From assembly GCA_016926625.1 (NCBI GenBank), contig JAFGOE010000066.1:1-45481 (forward strand): a stretch of DNA of 45,481 bases, read 5' to 3'. This DNA comes from Candidatus Zhuqueibacterota bacterium (GTDB lineage Bacteria > Zhuqueibacterota > Zhuqueibacteria > Thermofontimicrobiales > Thiofontviventaceae). The position numbers were made by a program, and so were the translations under genes. Shown piece after piece: positions 26,484 to 35,890 of the stretch. Each line of letters opens with the position of its first letter. The first letter of the stretch is position 1. A model generated the notes under the pieces. That model searched no databases. It was not told the origin of the DNA and was given only the letters and a program-made list of their open reading frames with translations.

Positions 26484-26951
26484 GAGTATGGTTCCTTTCT
26501 CATATTGGAAAAATATCGGTTCAATTTGGATATGATGACCACAGATTAGATGCACGGTTTATTTTTCTATACCACCGAAGATGTGTTTTTTCATGTAATA
26601 ATAATTTAAAGACTAAGTCTGTAAAAAGCAAGTCATATATTGCATCATCCTTGTTCTATTCGTTTAAAAAAACCGTCTACCTGATTCAATTATACTCTGA
26701 ATATAAAGTCAACAAACATTAAAGGAGAATAAATTCAAAATCCTTGCAAACACACACTTTATCATGTTCATGACACATTTTTTAATAAAAAAACTCATTC
26801 CGCAAATTGAAATTATTGTCTGTATTTCCATAAAAAAACAAGTAAATAAAAATATGACGAATTTTAGTATTTCCCTTTCAGCATGTTCTGATGAGAAAGC
26901 GTCGATAAAACGCATGATCACCTAACAACAGTTCAGGAAGGAGTAGTTATC
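26484..26951. other. Divergent intergenic region before the giant exported protein
   Basis: 468 nt, strongly AT-rich, between the minus-strand GH43-like gene and the plus-strand 1696-aa gene. There is no supported ORF: open frames here lack SD and leader features. I see no promoter with convincing spacing. The SD GGAG at about 26940 belongs to the following gene. Confidence 0.4.
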
Positions 26952-29900
26952 ATGGCACGCAATCAGGTAGCAGCGAACAAAACCATCTATAGAATTGATG
27001 CCGGTGTCAGAAGAAAAATAATGAATGTGGCCTTTTTATTGAGCTTCTTCATCACATTGATCATACCAGCAACTCAAACGAATGCTCAGGACATTTACTC
27101 CGAGATAATCAACGAGTTTGGTGGTCTGGTAGATGCTACAGTTGAGCACAACAACACCGTTTATCAAGCCAAAGGTAGCGGAATTCAAGTATTTGATTTC
27201 ACTGATCCAAACGATCCGCAGAAAGTCTATTTTCAATCGACTGGTGACAGGCCTGGTACGATGGTTATCTCGGACGATTATCTAGTCGCCTATCATGCAG
27301 ATAGGCGTCATCTCATCAGTTACAGTATAGAAAATCCCTGGTTGCCTGTGAAAGTCGATTCATTTCAGGTATCGGACAGCTGGCTGTGGTTTAATAGAAT
27401 GACTGCGCAGGGAAATCGCATCTATGCAGCGGCTCGTGATTCCGGATTGATCATACTCGATATCGATGAAGCCGGTACTATGTCTGAACAAGGCAGGATA
27501 CATGAATCGGAAAGCGTTGATTTTGTGTTTATCAGGGATAACATGGCGTTCCTGGCTTCGGGTCTGAGACGCTATCTGGCTATTTATGATATTTCAAATA
27601 TTCAAACACCTCAGAAAATTGGAGAGTACAGACCTGACCAATCGATTAGGAACCTTTGGGCAGATGGATCTCATATTTTTTTAGCTGCGGGCTCAATCGG
27701 TAAACTGGAAATCGTCGATATTTCGAATCCTTCTCAACCTGTTTTAGTACATCGCTGCACGTCTCAAACCTATGTCAGCGATGTGTATGCTCGAGGTAAT
27801 CGACTGTTCTCTTTGGGGAGTACATTTGCGATTTTGGACATTTCAAACATTACCTCACCGCAAGTTCTCGATGAAATCGAATACAGCGGATTCAAAATGA
27901 CTGTAATAGAAGGAAACGGGTACAACACGGTTCTTCTCGATGGTGACGGGGATTATTCTCTGCTGACCGCACAAGTCTCTGACGCCGGCCAGATTTCAAT
28001 CAGATCAGAGATCGAAGAGCCCGGGATTGTGGAGGGAATTGCTGCTGCAGATGACTTTTTATATCTCGGTGCATGGGATGACATGTGGGTGATGGACATC
28101 TCTGATCCTGAAAATCCCATATCTGTGGCGAAAATACCCTGCGGTTTTGTCGATAAGATAACAGTCGGTGGCCACTGGTTGTATGCCACCAGCAGTTGGC
28201 AGGATTCACTGTTTGTATGCGATATCACCAATCCAAATAATCCTCAGTTGCTGAGCAGATTTGCTCTGCCCTCTCTTCGCAAGCAATCTGTAAGGACAGA
28301 CTACTTAAATGAGATGCTGCAGTCCCGCAGAGATACCGGGATACTCAACCATACCACATCACCGGGTATTCACGACATTGCCGGTCGGGATAATCTACTA
28401 TTTGTTCTGGATTACACCAATACCATTTCGGTTTTTGATGCGAGTTCATCACCTCCAAATAAAATTTCCAGTTACACGTTACCCGGCCAGGGATCAGCGA
28501 TTGATGTCAACGATACCACGCTCTATGCTGCCTGGTCCCCAAACGTCCTGGGAGCGATCTCCATCCAAAAGCCTTTGCAACCCAGGCTTTATTTCCAAAT
28601 TAAAACAAATGACGCACCAGCATGTTTGCATGTTTATGAAAATTTACTATATATGGGATCCAGTTACGAGCAGAACAATCTCAAATTAGAAATATATGAT
28701 ATTTCGAATCCAGCATCTATCTCGTCTCTGGGTATAACAGAGGGCCTTCCGGGTTTTGAAATAATGGATGTTAAAGTAGGCGAGGACATCGCTTTTGTAG
28801 GGCTGGCAGGCGCCAGTGTGGGCGTTATCGATGCAAAAAATCCATACATGCCCTACACTGCACAAGTCGTACACAGTGGCACTTACACTGGCCATATTAC
28901 GACCGTGGTCACTCCTCGTGGTGATAAGATCACTTATACCGGAGAAAAATGCGGCGGCAGCAAGATAATTAAGACTCAGCGAAAAGGCAATAAATACCGG
29001 CTTACGAGTGAAGTGGGACCACCCAACGCAGGGACCGTTACCCCAGGCGGTGGATTGTACGATCCTGGCACGAACGTGAATCTCGAAGCTAAACCAAGCC
29101 AAACTAATTCGGGATTCTGGAAGTTCAAGCAATGGAGTGGTGATGCGGCAGGTAATAACCCGAACACGACGGTGACGATGGACAGGGATAAGCATGTCAT
29201 TGCCAACTTCGAACGATACTTCACGTTGACCACGGCTGTCGATCCGGATTCATCTGCCGGATCCATCGATCCGCCTCCGGGCCAATACACCTATCCTGAG
29301 GGTACTTATGTACCGCTATACGCCGAACCGCAGCCAGGTTGGGGATTCTCGCATTGGGAGGGCGATGTATCAGGGGTAATACAAACCAATGCAGTCACCA
29401 TGGATGACGATAAACTGGCGATCGCAGTATTCGCCCCCTTGCATCCTGACTTACTCATCAATGAGCTGAATACATCAAGTAATACAGAACAGGAGTGGAT
29501 TGAAATTTATAATCCGCACTGGACGCGTGTGTACGTTGGTGGCTGCAAACTACATTTTGCTTCGAAGAATTTCTATTACGAAATTCCGCGGCGAGCTCAG
29601 AATTGGAGTGGTCGCCTGCAGTCAGGCGAATACCTGGTCATCCATTTCCAGGACAGCACGGATACACCGGGCATTGATCTTTATGCAGGACTTGATGTCG
29701 CGGTGATGCATGACGAAAGTGATGCTATCACGCTATACGACGCTTTCGATAATCCGATCGATTTCGTTCGCTATGGAGAGAACCAGATAGCACCACCAGT
29801 TGGAACCGGGTGGTCAGGCGACAATCCACAGGCACCTGTGGCTGACCAAACGCTTGGCCGCGATATGAACAGCACAGATATCGATACAGGATCAGATTGG

Positions 29901-32042
29901 GAAAACACTGGCGGTAAGGATGCAGAGGGACCAACGCCTGGAGTGCAAAATATCACACCGAAACCTCATCTTGCTGTGTCTGACACAAGCATCGCCTTCG
30001 GTCGCATCCCGGTTGGATTATCCGAGTGTGATACGATTCGACTGCAAAATGTGGGACAACTTACCCTATCGATAAGCGATGTTGTCTATAACGGTATCCA
30101 TTATCGACTTTCTGCACCAGAGCTGCCATGGATTATCGAAGCAAATCATAGCCTCGATCTGATCATCTGCTTTGTGCCTTCGATGGAAGGTGTACTGACT
30201 GATAGTCTCGTTCTGTACAGTAATGATCCTGATGCAGGGGTCGTCACGGTCACACTCACCGGAGAGGGAGTGCTTATGCCAACCGTAAACCTCCTCTCCC
30301 CTGTCGGTGGTGAAATTTGGCAGGCAGGCACATTGCATGGCATCTACTGGCAGGCCAGTGGGAACGAACTGGACCATCTGACCATACTTTACTCCAAAGA
30401 TGCCGGAGCTTTTTATCCTTATCTATTGGGTGATCGATTAGTGAATACAGGGGTGATGCCATGGCGATTACCTGATGAGACGATACAGACAGCGCGTGTA
30501 CTCATCCAGGCTAAAAATGCGGCCGGCGCGGTGATTGCGGCAGACACTAGTGGCAATTTTAGCATAATCAAAGATGCCGGTAAGCTGGACGAGAAATGGA
30601 GACATGTTGCCGATGGTGCTATCAGATGGCTCGATCATTGGGAGGATGGATTTGCCGTCGCCGATATCAATGGTGATAACCTGCCGGAAATTGCATACGG
30701 TCATGCTGCCGGAGGACTGGCAATACTAGAAGGAACAACAGGCAACATGTTGTGGTCTAGATCACTTACCAATACCGAAACGTATGTTGAAGCTGATTTT
30801 ATCGATATTGATGACGATGGATATGCTGAAATTGTGGCGGGTGGATTTTCAGCGACAGGTAACGCCATAATTGCCGTGTACGACCAAAATGGACAGTCCA
30901 TCTGGAACAAGACGATAACTGAACGATCTGCAAAGGATTTTGCCTACGCCGATGTTGACTCCGATGGAGATATCGATATCGTGGCAGCCATTGGTACCGG
31001 GTTACCAGAATGGTCCGGAGGTGGTGCTCTTGTTTTAGATGGAAAAACCGGTAATGAAATATGGTATGCCAGAGTGGATAGCGGAGCTGCTCAGGCCGTA
31101 GATGCAGCTGATCTGGATAATGATGGATATGTTGAGATTGCAGTCTCTACCGCACACAAAGACTCAGTAGGTCTGGTCACCCTCCTGAATAGCCATAGCA
31201 AAACGATCATGATGCAGACAAAAGGGAAAATTGGTCAGGATGTTTTATTTGCTGATCTGGATGGTGATAATAACGTCGAGCTGCTTGCCGGTCTGAGTGC
31301 AGTTCAGGCTTTTAGTGCCAACGGCGCCAGAATGTGGCACAAGCTATCGAGTCTCGACCATATTAAAACGACTCAAATCGATCAAGAGACGCGTGTGCTC
31401 ACCGCATGTCCATGGACTGGTCAATTACGCTGGTTACAAGCTGAAGATGGCAAGACGCTCTGGTGGACCGATTACAGCGGTGTGGCGGATCTTGGCGATG
31501 TCGATGGGGATTGTATTGTCGACATCGTGACGGCAACCTGTAAGCAACATGAGCAACCGATCGACGTGAATTATTTGGCGGTTAGAGATTTAGTAGGTCG
31601 TGTTAAATGTCTGCAATCATTACCCGCACCACCAGACGAACTTATCGTAGCAAATATCGACAGTGATCCTGAATTAGAGATCCTCGTCGTCATGGATTCT
31701 CTACTCATCGCGTATGAATCCAGTACTTCTGCGGTTAGCTTAGCAACTTCAGGTATAGTACCAAATCAAGTGAAGCTGATGCAAAACTATCCTAATCCCT
31801 TCAACTCCTCCACGATCATTCATTATGCATTGGAAAAACGTTCGGATGTCGTTATTAGCATATGGGATAATACCGGGCGACTCGTACGATCGCTGGAACA
31901 TAGTACCAAAGATAAAGGATGGCATAGTGTAACTTGGAATGGGTCTGATGAGCAAGGCAACACGCTCCCATCCGGGATTTATTTCTACCGACTCAAAGCA
32001 GGGAATCAGATGCTTGTCAGACGCATGGTGCACGTCAAATAA
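26952..32042 (+). CDS. Giant exported multidomain protein with C-terminal sorting domain
   Basis: A 1696-residue surface or secreted protein. The leader (1-46) is long: a basic N-region, then a hydrophobic core, ending near TNAQ. The GGAG SD supports the first ATG. Domains by eye: LVIVD-type beta-propeller repeats (about 50-680, many IFDISN/VVDISNP motifs); two divergent InlB-like repeats ending in VTMDRDKHVIANF and VTMDDDKLAIAVF (about 685-830); lamin-tail domain (LLINELN...EWIEIYNP, 833-990); HYDIN/ASPM-like domain (1005-1105); Ser-Thr-rich anchor-like LLSPVGGEIWQAG (1111-1210); FG-GAP/VCBS-like repeats with DIDDDGYAEIV and DVDSDGDIDIV calcium loops (1216-1595); sorting domain QNYPNPFNSST ... 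GIYFYRLKAG (1603-1696). The last is typical of type IX secretion cargo in FCB bacteria. Function: probably adhesion or scaffolding. No catalytic motif seen. Confidence 0.92.
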   Translation: MARNQVAANKTIYRIDAGVRRKIMNVAFLLSFFITLIIPATQTNAQDIYSEIINEFGGLVDATVEHNNTVYQAKGSGIQVFDFTDPNDPQKVYFQSTGDRPGTMVISDDYLVAYHADRRHLISYSIENPWLPVKVDSFQVSDSWLWFNRMTAQGNRIYAAARDSGLIILDIDEAGTMSEQGRIHESESVDFVFIRDNMAFLASGLRRYLAIYDISNIQTPQKIGEYRPDQSIRNLWADGSHIFLAAGSIGKLEIVDISNPSQPVLVHRCTSQTYVSDVYARGNRLFSLGSTFAILDISNITSPQVLDEIEYSGFKMTVIEGNGYNTVLLDGDGDYSLLTAQVSDAGQISIRSEIEEPGIVEGIAAADDFLYLGAWDDMWVMDISDPENPISVAKIPCGFVDKITVGGHWLYATSSWQDSLFVCDITNPNNPQLLSRFALPSLRKQSVRTDYLNEMLQSRRDTGILNHTTSPGIHDIAGRDNLLFVLDYTNTISVFDASSSPPNKISSYTLPGQGSAIDVNDTTLYAAWSPNVLGAISIQKPLQPRLYFQIKTNDAPACLHVYENLLYMGSSYEQNNLKLEIYDISNPASISSLGITEGLPGFEIMDVKVGEDIAFVGLAGASVGVIDAKNPYMPYTAQVVHSGTYTGHITTVVTPRGDKITYTGEKCGGSKIIKTQRKGNKYRLTSEVGPPNAGTVTPGGGLYDPGTNVNLEAKPSQTNSGFWKFKQWSGDAAGNNPNTTVTMDRDKHVIANFERYFTLTTAVDPDSSAGSIDPPPGQYTYPEGTYVPLYAEPQPGWGFSHWEGDVSGVIQTNAVTMDDDKLAIAVFAPLHPDLLINELNTSSNTEQEWIEIYNPHWTRVYVGGCKLHFASKNFYYEIPRRAQNWSGRLQSGEYLVIHFQDSTDTPGIDLYAGLDVAVMHDESDAITLYDAFDNPIDFVRYGENQIAPPVGTGWSGDNPQAPVADQTLGRDMNSTDIDTGSDWENTGGKDAEGPTPGVQNITPKPHLAVSDTSIAFGRIPVGLSECDTIRLQNVGQLTLSISDVVYNGIHYRLSAPELPWIIEANHSLDLIICFVPSMEGVLTDSLVLYSNDPDAGVVTVTLTGEGVLMPTVNLLSPVGGEIWQAGTLHGIYWQASGNELDHLTILYSKDAGAFYPYLLGDRLVNTGVMPWRLPDETIQTARVLIQAKNAAGAVIAADTSGNFSIIKDAGKLDEKWRHVADGAIRWLDHWEDGFAVADINGDNLPEIAYGHAAGGLAILEGTTGNMLWSRSLTNTETYVEADFIDIDDDGYAEIVAGGFSATGNAIIAVYDQNGQSIWNKTITERSAKDFAYADVDSDGDIDIVAAIGTGLPEWSGGGALVLDGKTGNEIWYARVDSGAAQAVDAADLDNDGYVEIAVSTAHKDSVGLVTLLNSHSKTIMMQTKGKIGQDVLFADLDGDNNVELLAGLSAVQAFSANGARMWHKLSSLDHIKTTQIDQETRVLTACPWTGQLRWLQAEDGKTLWWTDYSGVADLGDVDGDCIVDIVTATCKQHEQPIDVNYLAVRDLVGRVKCLQSLPAPPDELIVANIDSDPELEILVVMDSLLIAYESSTSAVSLATSGIVPNQVKLMQNYPNPFNSSTIIHYALEKRSDVVISIWDNTGRLVRSLEHSTKDKGWHSVTWNGSDEQGNTLPSGIYFYRLKAGNQMLVRRMVHVK

Positions 32043-32069
32043 TTTTCTGCATATTCCTAAAATTCAGCA

Positions 32070-32104
32070 ACGGGATCGCTAGTCATGCGATCCCGTCTTT
32101 TTTC
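32070..32104 (+). terminator. Intrinsic terminator of the giant exported protein gene
   Basis: A perfect 10-bp GC-rich stem (32070-32079 with 32087-32096, ACGGGATCGC) closes a 7-nt loop and is followed by C and six Ts. It begins 27 nt after the stop codon. This is the clearest Rho-independent terminator in the window. Confidence 0.92.
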
Positions 32105-32279
32105 AATGCTCTATGATTGTGTATAGTTTTTTCTTTAATTTTATCAAATATTAAAACTTAAATTCTATTGTATTACAGGCTAAATCCAAAATGATGTTCT
32201 TATTTGAACTATTGGGTTCACGATATTGTATGATTACGCTTTAGTCATATCATTTTTTTTGTGATCCATTTCCGTTTTC

Positions 32280-32642
32280 TCATTCAGCTTTCAGCCTATT
32301 CATTTCAAGTCTTTCCTGTGCATTCGGTTCCTTTAGAAACAACTGACTCAAGTTATCGCAAGGGTAATCGTGACATTCAGCACAATTATCGAGATCTTTA
32401 AGTTGTGCACAGGATCGTATCGAGCAATTCTTACATAATACAAAAAGTCTTTCTGATTTCGTCTTACAGCCATCACAATCTGTGATCTCTTCGACTCTAA
32501 GCCTAATGTTATATTCCTTCAGTATAATCTCTGCAATTTCAGCACGCATCTCTATTTTCTTATTTTGACTTCTTTCTCTGGTTGCTAAATAAATAGGACA
32601 TTCTTCACATAGAATTCCGCAATATGATGACAATCTGATCAT
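32280..32642 (-). CDS. DUF3795-family cysteine-rich protein
   Basis: A 120-residue protein with the DUF3795 pattern: SYCGILCEECPIY near the N-terminus, then CDGCKT, CKNCSIRSC and NCAECHDYPC. About a dozen Cys are spaced as in a zinc- or iron-sulfur-binding protein. The function of the family is unknown. AAGGTG precedes the ATG. The start is 34 nt downstream of the small membrane protein gene's stop on the same strand, so the two may share a transcript. Confidence 0.85.
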   Translation of the reverse strand: MIRLSSYCGILCEECPIYLATRERSQNKKIEMRAEIAEIILKEYNIRLRVEEITDCDGCKTKSERLFVLCKNCSIRSCAQLKDLDNCAECHDYPCDNLSQLFLKEPNAQERLEMNRLKAE

Positions 32643-32676
32643 AATTTCACCTTATTTCAAAAAGGTACCCCGCGTA

Positions 32677-32856
32677 TTACCTCTCTTTTGTCCACATTCT
32701 GTACGTCAACAGTAACACTAATAAGCCTATTACATTTAAAATAGCAAAGATCAATGTTGCAATCGAGCCCCAATCAAATACGAACTCATTTAACAAAAGA
32801 CCCAGGGTACCGATGATCAGAAGAATAAAAGGGATTCGTTCTATTACATTCCTCAT
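32677..32856 (-). CDS. Small two-TM membrane protein
   Basis: 59 residues starting MRNVIERIPF, with two hydrophobic helices (about 8-27 and 30-51) and a basic end (RMWTKER). I set the start at the internal ATG, which has AAAGGA 8 nt upstream. The longer reading begins with 32 residues that look non-coding and lacks an SD. Function unknown; it resembles generic small integral membrane proteins. Confidence 0.6.
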   Translation of the reverse strand: MRNVIERIPFILLIIGTLGLLLNEFVFDWGSIATLIFAILNVIGLLVLLLTYRMWTKER

Positions 32857-33031
32857 TTTTCTTTCCTTTCGATCAATTAAACATATCATCATTAAAGTTC
32901 TGATTCCAAATATAACGAAAAAACGAGACAATGCTTTACTGGAAAACAGCATCTAAGACAGGACGAAGGTAAATTTTCCACTTTCTAAAAAATAGCATTT
33001 CGCTTTTTAGTACAAAAAAAGAGAACAATAA

Positions 33032-33523
33032 TCAGTAACAGGCAAACGAAAAATGCATTTGCATGATGATCCAACTTTTATTCCTCTTTTCCAACACACC
33101 TGTCCATCTGGTATTTTCCCAATTTGCAGGTTGTCCTTTCCACTCATTAATGTCATCAAGTATGCAGCAAAACCAGGCTACATCGCCTGCGTTTGAAAAA
33201 TTTATCTTCAAATCTCGTATTTCATACCTGATCGCCTTAAAATCATCACTCATCCAAAAGCTTTCAGATTTCTTAAAATCCTGAAAACCTCTCACGATCC
33301 TGTCATTTGGATGTACTTCAATATAGTTTGTATCATTGTCGACTATGCTGTATAATAAATTAATGTCTTTATCTTTTGCCCATCCGATACTGTTGTGTAT
33401 GACGCTTTCTACATGTTGCCTGTCCATCTCATAGTATAAAGTATGATTTCCTTGTTGACATGAGAATGTACCAATAAAATTAGCAATCATCAACACCAGG
33501 AATACATAACGAAATGATCTCAT
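33032..33523 (-). CDS. SnoaL/NTF2-like lipoprotein, unknown function
   Basis: A 163-residue protein with a lipoprotein leader (FLVLMIANFIGTFSC, Cys about 22) and then an NTF2/SnoaL-like domain: an N-terminal helix with HNSIGWAKDKDINLLYSIVDND, the VHPNDRIVRGFQDFKKSESFW segment and the ending TGVLEKRNKSWIIMQMHFSFA. The pattern is typical of this cone-shaped fold used for ligand binding or as an accessory domain. GGAG lies 8 nt before the ATG. No active-site residues are assigned. Confidence 0.75.
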   Translation of the reverse strand: MRSFRYVFLVLMIANFIGTFSCQQGNHTLYYEMDRQHVESVIHNSIGWAKDKDINLLYSIVDNDTNYIEVHPNDRIVRGFQDFKKSESFWMSDDFKAIRYEIRDLKINFSNAGDVAWFCCILDDINEWKGQPANWENTRWTGVLEKRNKSWIIMQMHFSFACY

Positions 33524-33551
33524 TTAGATATCTCCTCATTATATTTATCAC

Positions 33552-33755
33552 TCAGATATCAAACCGCGGATCCCGGGAACATGATAACTTATCAATATCT
33601 ATCTCATCAATAGTTACTTCTTTGCTTTTTCCTGTTTTAATTGAATCAACGACCTTTGCTCTGAGAATTTTATATTAGTCAGCAAAATCTAAAAAGCTTT
33701 TCATACCGGTCACTTTTATAGTACGCAGAATTTTCGGTAATGTTAAAAATATCCT
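33552..33755 (-). pseudogene. Degenerate remnant of a short coding region
   Basis: On the minus strand a frame from 33704 reads MKSFLDFAD, a TAA stop, then in the same frame YKILRAKVVDSIKTGKSK and EVTIDEIDIDKLSC, ending at a stop at 33552. Upstream, a second frame reads RIQDIFNITENSAYYKSDRY and EKLF before running out, as if one frameshift and one stop had broken a gene. Composition looks protein-like but I recognise no family. The remnant abuts the dispersed repeat at 33756-33834. Confidence 0.35.
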
Positions 33756-33834
33756 GGATTCTCTTTAACATTGTGTTGGTAAATTTACCATAACCTCTTG
33801 AAATTATCCACGAGTGGACATGTGTTTTTTAAAG
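33756..33834. repeat. Dispersed repeat, copy A
   Basis: About 79 nt that match copy B at 43026-43102 with a few substitutions and small indels. Shared blocks are TTCTCTTTAACAT, GTAAATTTACC (part of the palindrome GGTAAATTTACC at 33778-33789), TCCACGAGTGGACAT and TTTTTTAAAG. It lies between a decayed reading frame and the deoC gene. Confidence 0.75.
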
Positions 33835-33985
33835 TTTATATTTTATAAACCTGATCCTCATTGCACACAAACAAGCCCTATATTTAAGGCCTGGCTCAGA
33901 GTTTATTTAAAGATATTTAATGTCGATCTTTAGATCACATGAAACACATCGAAATACCAGTCGAGCGAATTCTATTGTCCAAAGA

Positions 33986-34705
33986 CTACTCTATGCCCCT
34001 TTTTCTTGCCTCGACGAGAATTGCCTCACTCGCCGTAGCTCCCACACGTGAGACCTGAAGCGCTTTAACACGGAGTAAATCATCAAACGTACGGACACCT
34101 CCTGCTGCTTTAATCTTAACTGATGCTGAACAGTGTCTCCTCATAAGTTTGAGATGATGATCGGTTGCACCTTTGTAGCTGTACATACCATTGCTCTGTT
34201 TTACAAATCCATATCCGGTCGACGTCTTCACATATGCTACTTTGTGTTCGGAACATACCTCGCACAGCCGAATAATATGTTCATCGTCCAGGTAGTCATT
34301 CTCAAATATAACTTTCAGAATAGCTTGATTCATCGTGATGGTCTCGTTGACGAGTTTTATTTCTTCCGAAATATATTTCCAATCATCACTTATCACTTTC
34401 CCAATGTTGATGACCATGTCGATTTCACTTGCACCGTCCAGGACTGCTGCTTCAGCTTCTCTTACTTTAATTGAAATCGTACTATTCCCATGCGGAAAAG
34501 CAATCACAGCACAAATCCCAACATCAGAGTCTGATAATAAATCCTTTACCAAAGGAATGCAATATGGTTTTATGCATGCCGTGGCTACTCTGTATTTTTT
34601 CGATAATTCACAGCCCTTAATAACATCCTCGTCCGTAATCCTCGGATGAAGCAAAGAATGATCTATCATCTTTGCAAGTTCAATTAATGTGACTGTTTCT
34701 GGCAT
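33986..34705 (-). CDS. deoC: Deoxyribose-phosphate aldolase
   Basis: Class I aldolase that splits 2-deoxyribose-5-phosphate into glyceraldehyde-3-phosphate and acetaldehyde, in cytoplasmic deoxynucleoside catabolism. 239 residues as annotated. The Schiff-base Lys is in VKTSTGYG (about 160) and the second conserved Lys in VKIKAAGGVRT (about 199). The MIDHSLL start and GASEIDMVIN segment (with its conserved Asp) are also canonical. The start is the ATG of MPETV, preceded by GGAG at 5 nt; 13 upstream codons are ignored. A DNPH1-like deoxynucleotide hydrolase, which would release deoxyribose 5-phosphate, is encoded about 4.2 kb away, so the two could act in one salvage route. Confidence 0.95.
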   Translation of the reverse strand: MPETVTLIELAKMIDHSLLHPRITDEDVIKGCELSKKYRVATACIKPYCIPLVKDLLSDSDVGICAVIAFPHGNSTISIKVREAEAAVLDGASEIDMVINIGKVISDDWKYISEEIKLVNETITMNQAILKVIFENDYLDDEHIIRLCEVCSEHKVAYVKTSTGYGFVKQSNGMYSYKGATDHHLKLMRRHCSASVKIKAAGGVRTFDDLLRVKALQVSRVGATASEAILVEARKRGIE

Positions 34706-34991
34706 TTTATCTCCATACCTGATAATTAGAGGTTTATACCACATTATAATTTAAGCAGAACTTTTCAAATCGGAAGAATTATTATAATGAGTATAAGATT
34801 GAGTATTCTCGTTGTTATCCGTTTTACAATGTATTTGAATGACAATATTTTATAGATAGTAGTTACCTTATATGGCTATGGTTAGCTTTGATATCAGTTC
34901 CACAACTTACTTTTCAGTCCAGGCCGTATCCGGATCGCACAAAAATGGATCATCTGCAGGCAATTATAGAGGGTTGAAACAATCTAATTCA

Positions 34992-35300
34992 CTATTTTAA
35001 TACAATGCATTTATCAATTAGAAACGGTTTCGACCATTCCAAACCGTTTGTGGTACTTACTGTACCCCATATTTCGGATCTACCATCAAGGCTATCCATA
35101 AAAACGACAAAGAGATTACCCCCTGAATCTCTTATAATTCGCCTCCCATTATTTGCCTTTGTCGCATCGATACGATTTGAGTATCCAATTATGTGTGGAA
35201 TACCGGCATGTAAAAGAGAATGCTCCAGGATAATCGCCGCATCGAACATAACAAAGATTATCAACTGTATGAAAAGAAATCTGAATTTTATTTTTTTCAT
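34992..35300 (-). pseudogene. Truncated exported BNR/sialidase-like protein fragment
   Basis: 102 codons: a signal-like leader (FRFLFIQLIIFVMFDAAII), then NGRRIIRDSGGNLFVVFMDS and EIWGTVSTTNGLEWSKPFLI, which is how N-terminal BNR/sialidase-like beta-propeller repeats look. The frame stops after one repeat, far short of any propeller. In the next 90 nt another short frame reads PADDPFLCDPDTAWTEK, possibly further debris. I read this as the 5' remnant of a larger exported protein gene. A genuine short protein is less likely. Confidence 0.5.
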
Positions 35301-35464
35301 ACTAATGGTTCTCTAGTCGGAAAGACGCATTGTGTCTGATTAATAAGTCCTGCTATAATATTTATCTATCTCATTATTCTTCGATTTTCTAATCACAATC
35401 AATCTGGTATTTAGGTATAAAACCATTCTGAAAAGCCGCACATCTGTTTGATCGTGATAAAAAA

Positions 35465-35570
35465 AATGGACGGCGCCACAAGGATGTTGGCGCTCCTGCA
35501 TGCAGGATTTCCCTGACGCCCCGGGGCACTGACATCATCCCGGTACTTGGAACCGTGGTCACCGTCCATT
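35465..35570 (-). ncRNA. Candidate structured RNA, GC-rich, with closing stem and T tract
   Basis: A 106-nt block of about 62% GC in surroundings that are clearly AT-rich. The ends are perfectly complementary (AATGGACGG at 35465-35473 with CCGTCCATT at 35562-35570). On the minus strand the closing stem runs into a T tract, as in an intrinsic terminator. Internal hairpins include GCGCCA/TGGCGC, TCCTG/CAGGA and CGGT/ACCG. It lies about 320 nt downstream of the MFS gene. I could not match it to SRP RNA, 6S, tmRNA, RNase P or the common riboswitches. It could also be a mobile palindromic unit. Confidence 0.45.
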
Positions 35571-35890
35571 GATATTATTCCAAATCACGAATAAGTGAAT
35601 TTTTCACATATATGATGCAGACATATTTTAAACGCATTTTATTCGGTTAACATAGTATAAAACAAGAATTTTAGTTTTAGAAGATGATTTTTTAAACAAA
35701 AAACAGCGGCAACGTCTTAGGTATCATAATCAATATAAACATAAAAGAATCGATATACAATTAAATTTTGGATTAAATTCTATAAAAATTACTCTGAGGA
35801 AGCTTTATGACTTCAGACCATGTACATCCATAATCCGTAGACGCTGTATTTTCTATCGCTTGACTTTTATCATCTACACACTATTTTCGT
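35571..35890. other. Intergenic region downstream of the MFS gene
   Basis: 320 nt, AT-rich, no supported ORF. If the structured block at 35465-35570 is an independent transcript from the minus strand, its promoter should be here (35575-35640), but no strong -35/-10 pair is visible. Confidence 0.35.

Noticed and set aside
28686..29195. Minus-strand ORF of 169 codons inside the giant protein gene
   Set aside because: It is antisense to a well-supported multidomain protein and has no SD or domain.
35465..35570. Small bacterial SRP RNA (4.5S-like)
   Set aside because: Size, closing stem and T tract fit, but the conserved apical motif (GGAA tetraloop followed by GCAGCC-type sequence) is missing on both strands.
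35465..35570. Integron attC site
   Set aside because: It is an imperfect palindrome of the right size but lacks the paired core sites, and no integrase or cassette-like genes are near.
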